DNA from: Psychrobacter sp. 5A.1
Lineage (GTDB): Bacteria > Pseudomonadota > Gammaproteobacteria > Pseudomonadales > Moraxellaceae
Assembly (NCBI RefSeq): GCF_030407455.1
Contig: NZ_JASDDJ010000035.1
Coordinates: 1-32,919, forward strand
Reading direction: 5' to 3'
DNA: 32,919 nucleotides
The notes under the pieces are model-generated. The model saw only the letters and a program-made list of their open reading frames with translations. It did not search any database and had not been told where the DNA came from. Every line of letters starts with the position of its first letter. Positions within the stretch are counted from its first letter, which is position 1. Made by a program: the position numbers and the translations under genes. This document shows, in pieces, positions 32,904-32,919 of this stretch.

Positions 32904-32919
32904 AAGACCATGACTTACT

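Overview
The window looks like a chromosomal segment of a gammaproteobacterium of the family Moraxellaceae, most likely Psychrobacter. This rests on the gene content (divergent coaBC/radC, a long membrane-type FadE, NhaA, YeiH next to a LysR regulator, a PreP-like M16C protease), on moderate GC, and on intergenic repeats that look like those of Psychrobacter. The genus is an inference. I see no rRNA, tRNA, CRISPR array, prophage or plasmid origin.

Layout. 1-4123: an IS-derived fragment at the left edge, a histone-deacetylase-family amidohydrolase, a TauE/SafE permease, and the divergent pair coaBC (-) and radC (+). 4431-9200: fadE, then an acidic amino acid/dicarboxylate:cation symporter with an unusually structured leader. 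9318-11683: a second TauE/SafE permease and the Na+/H+ antiporter nhaA. 11808-15898: an IS5-like transposase remnant, a DUF2799 lipoprotein, a DUF2236 (MpaB/latex-clearing-protein fold) oxygenase, a CoA-pyrophosphatase-type Nudix protein, a repeat element holding twelve tandem 9-mers, and a zinc-ribbon Nudix hydrolase. 16028-20671: a lipoprotein serpin and a large M16C metalloprotease, both minus strand. 20907-24350: two tandem universal stress proteins with matching promoters, then a divergent LysR/YeiH pair. 24525-27874: a cold-shock protein with a long leader, a DUF454 membrane protein and a large lipoprotein of unknown function. 27968-32919: the most rearranged part. It has a TerD+vWA (TerF-like) protein, a sterol-desaturase-family enzyme flanked by two ~264-bp direct repeats (one being a 58-codon fragment of the TerF-like gene), and an AT-rich nitrilase-fold gene whose frame continues upstream without a usual start codon.

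How the genes relate. Most are single transcription units with their own hairpin terminators. Several handle ions and anions (two TauE/SafE, YeiH, NhaA, the symporter). Others handle CoA and acyl chains (CoaBC, FadE, a CoA-pyrophosphatase-like Nudix, a desaturase/hydroxylase). The serpin and the M16C protease are a neighbouring inhibitor/protease pair, but nothing shows that they interact.

Most notable observations: (1) a family of IS5-like MITE fragments with the end sequence TAGGGCGTGTC, two of which carry the start of a transposase reading frame; (2) the direct-repeat-flanked desaturase with a truncated TerF-like copy that differs almost only at synonymous sites; (3) a start-less, AT-rich nitrilase-fold reading frame at the right edge, possibly the remainder of a larger multidomain (perhaps defence) protein; (4) a 13-histidine insertion in CoaBC; (5) a long hairpin holding paired 9-mers just upstream of the symporter gene.
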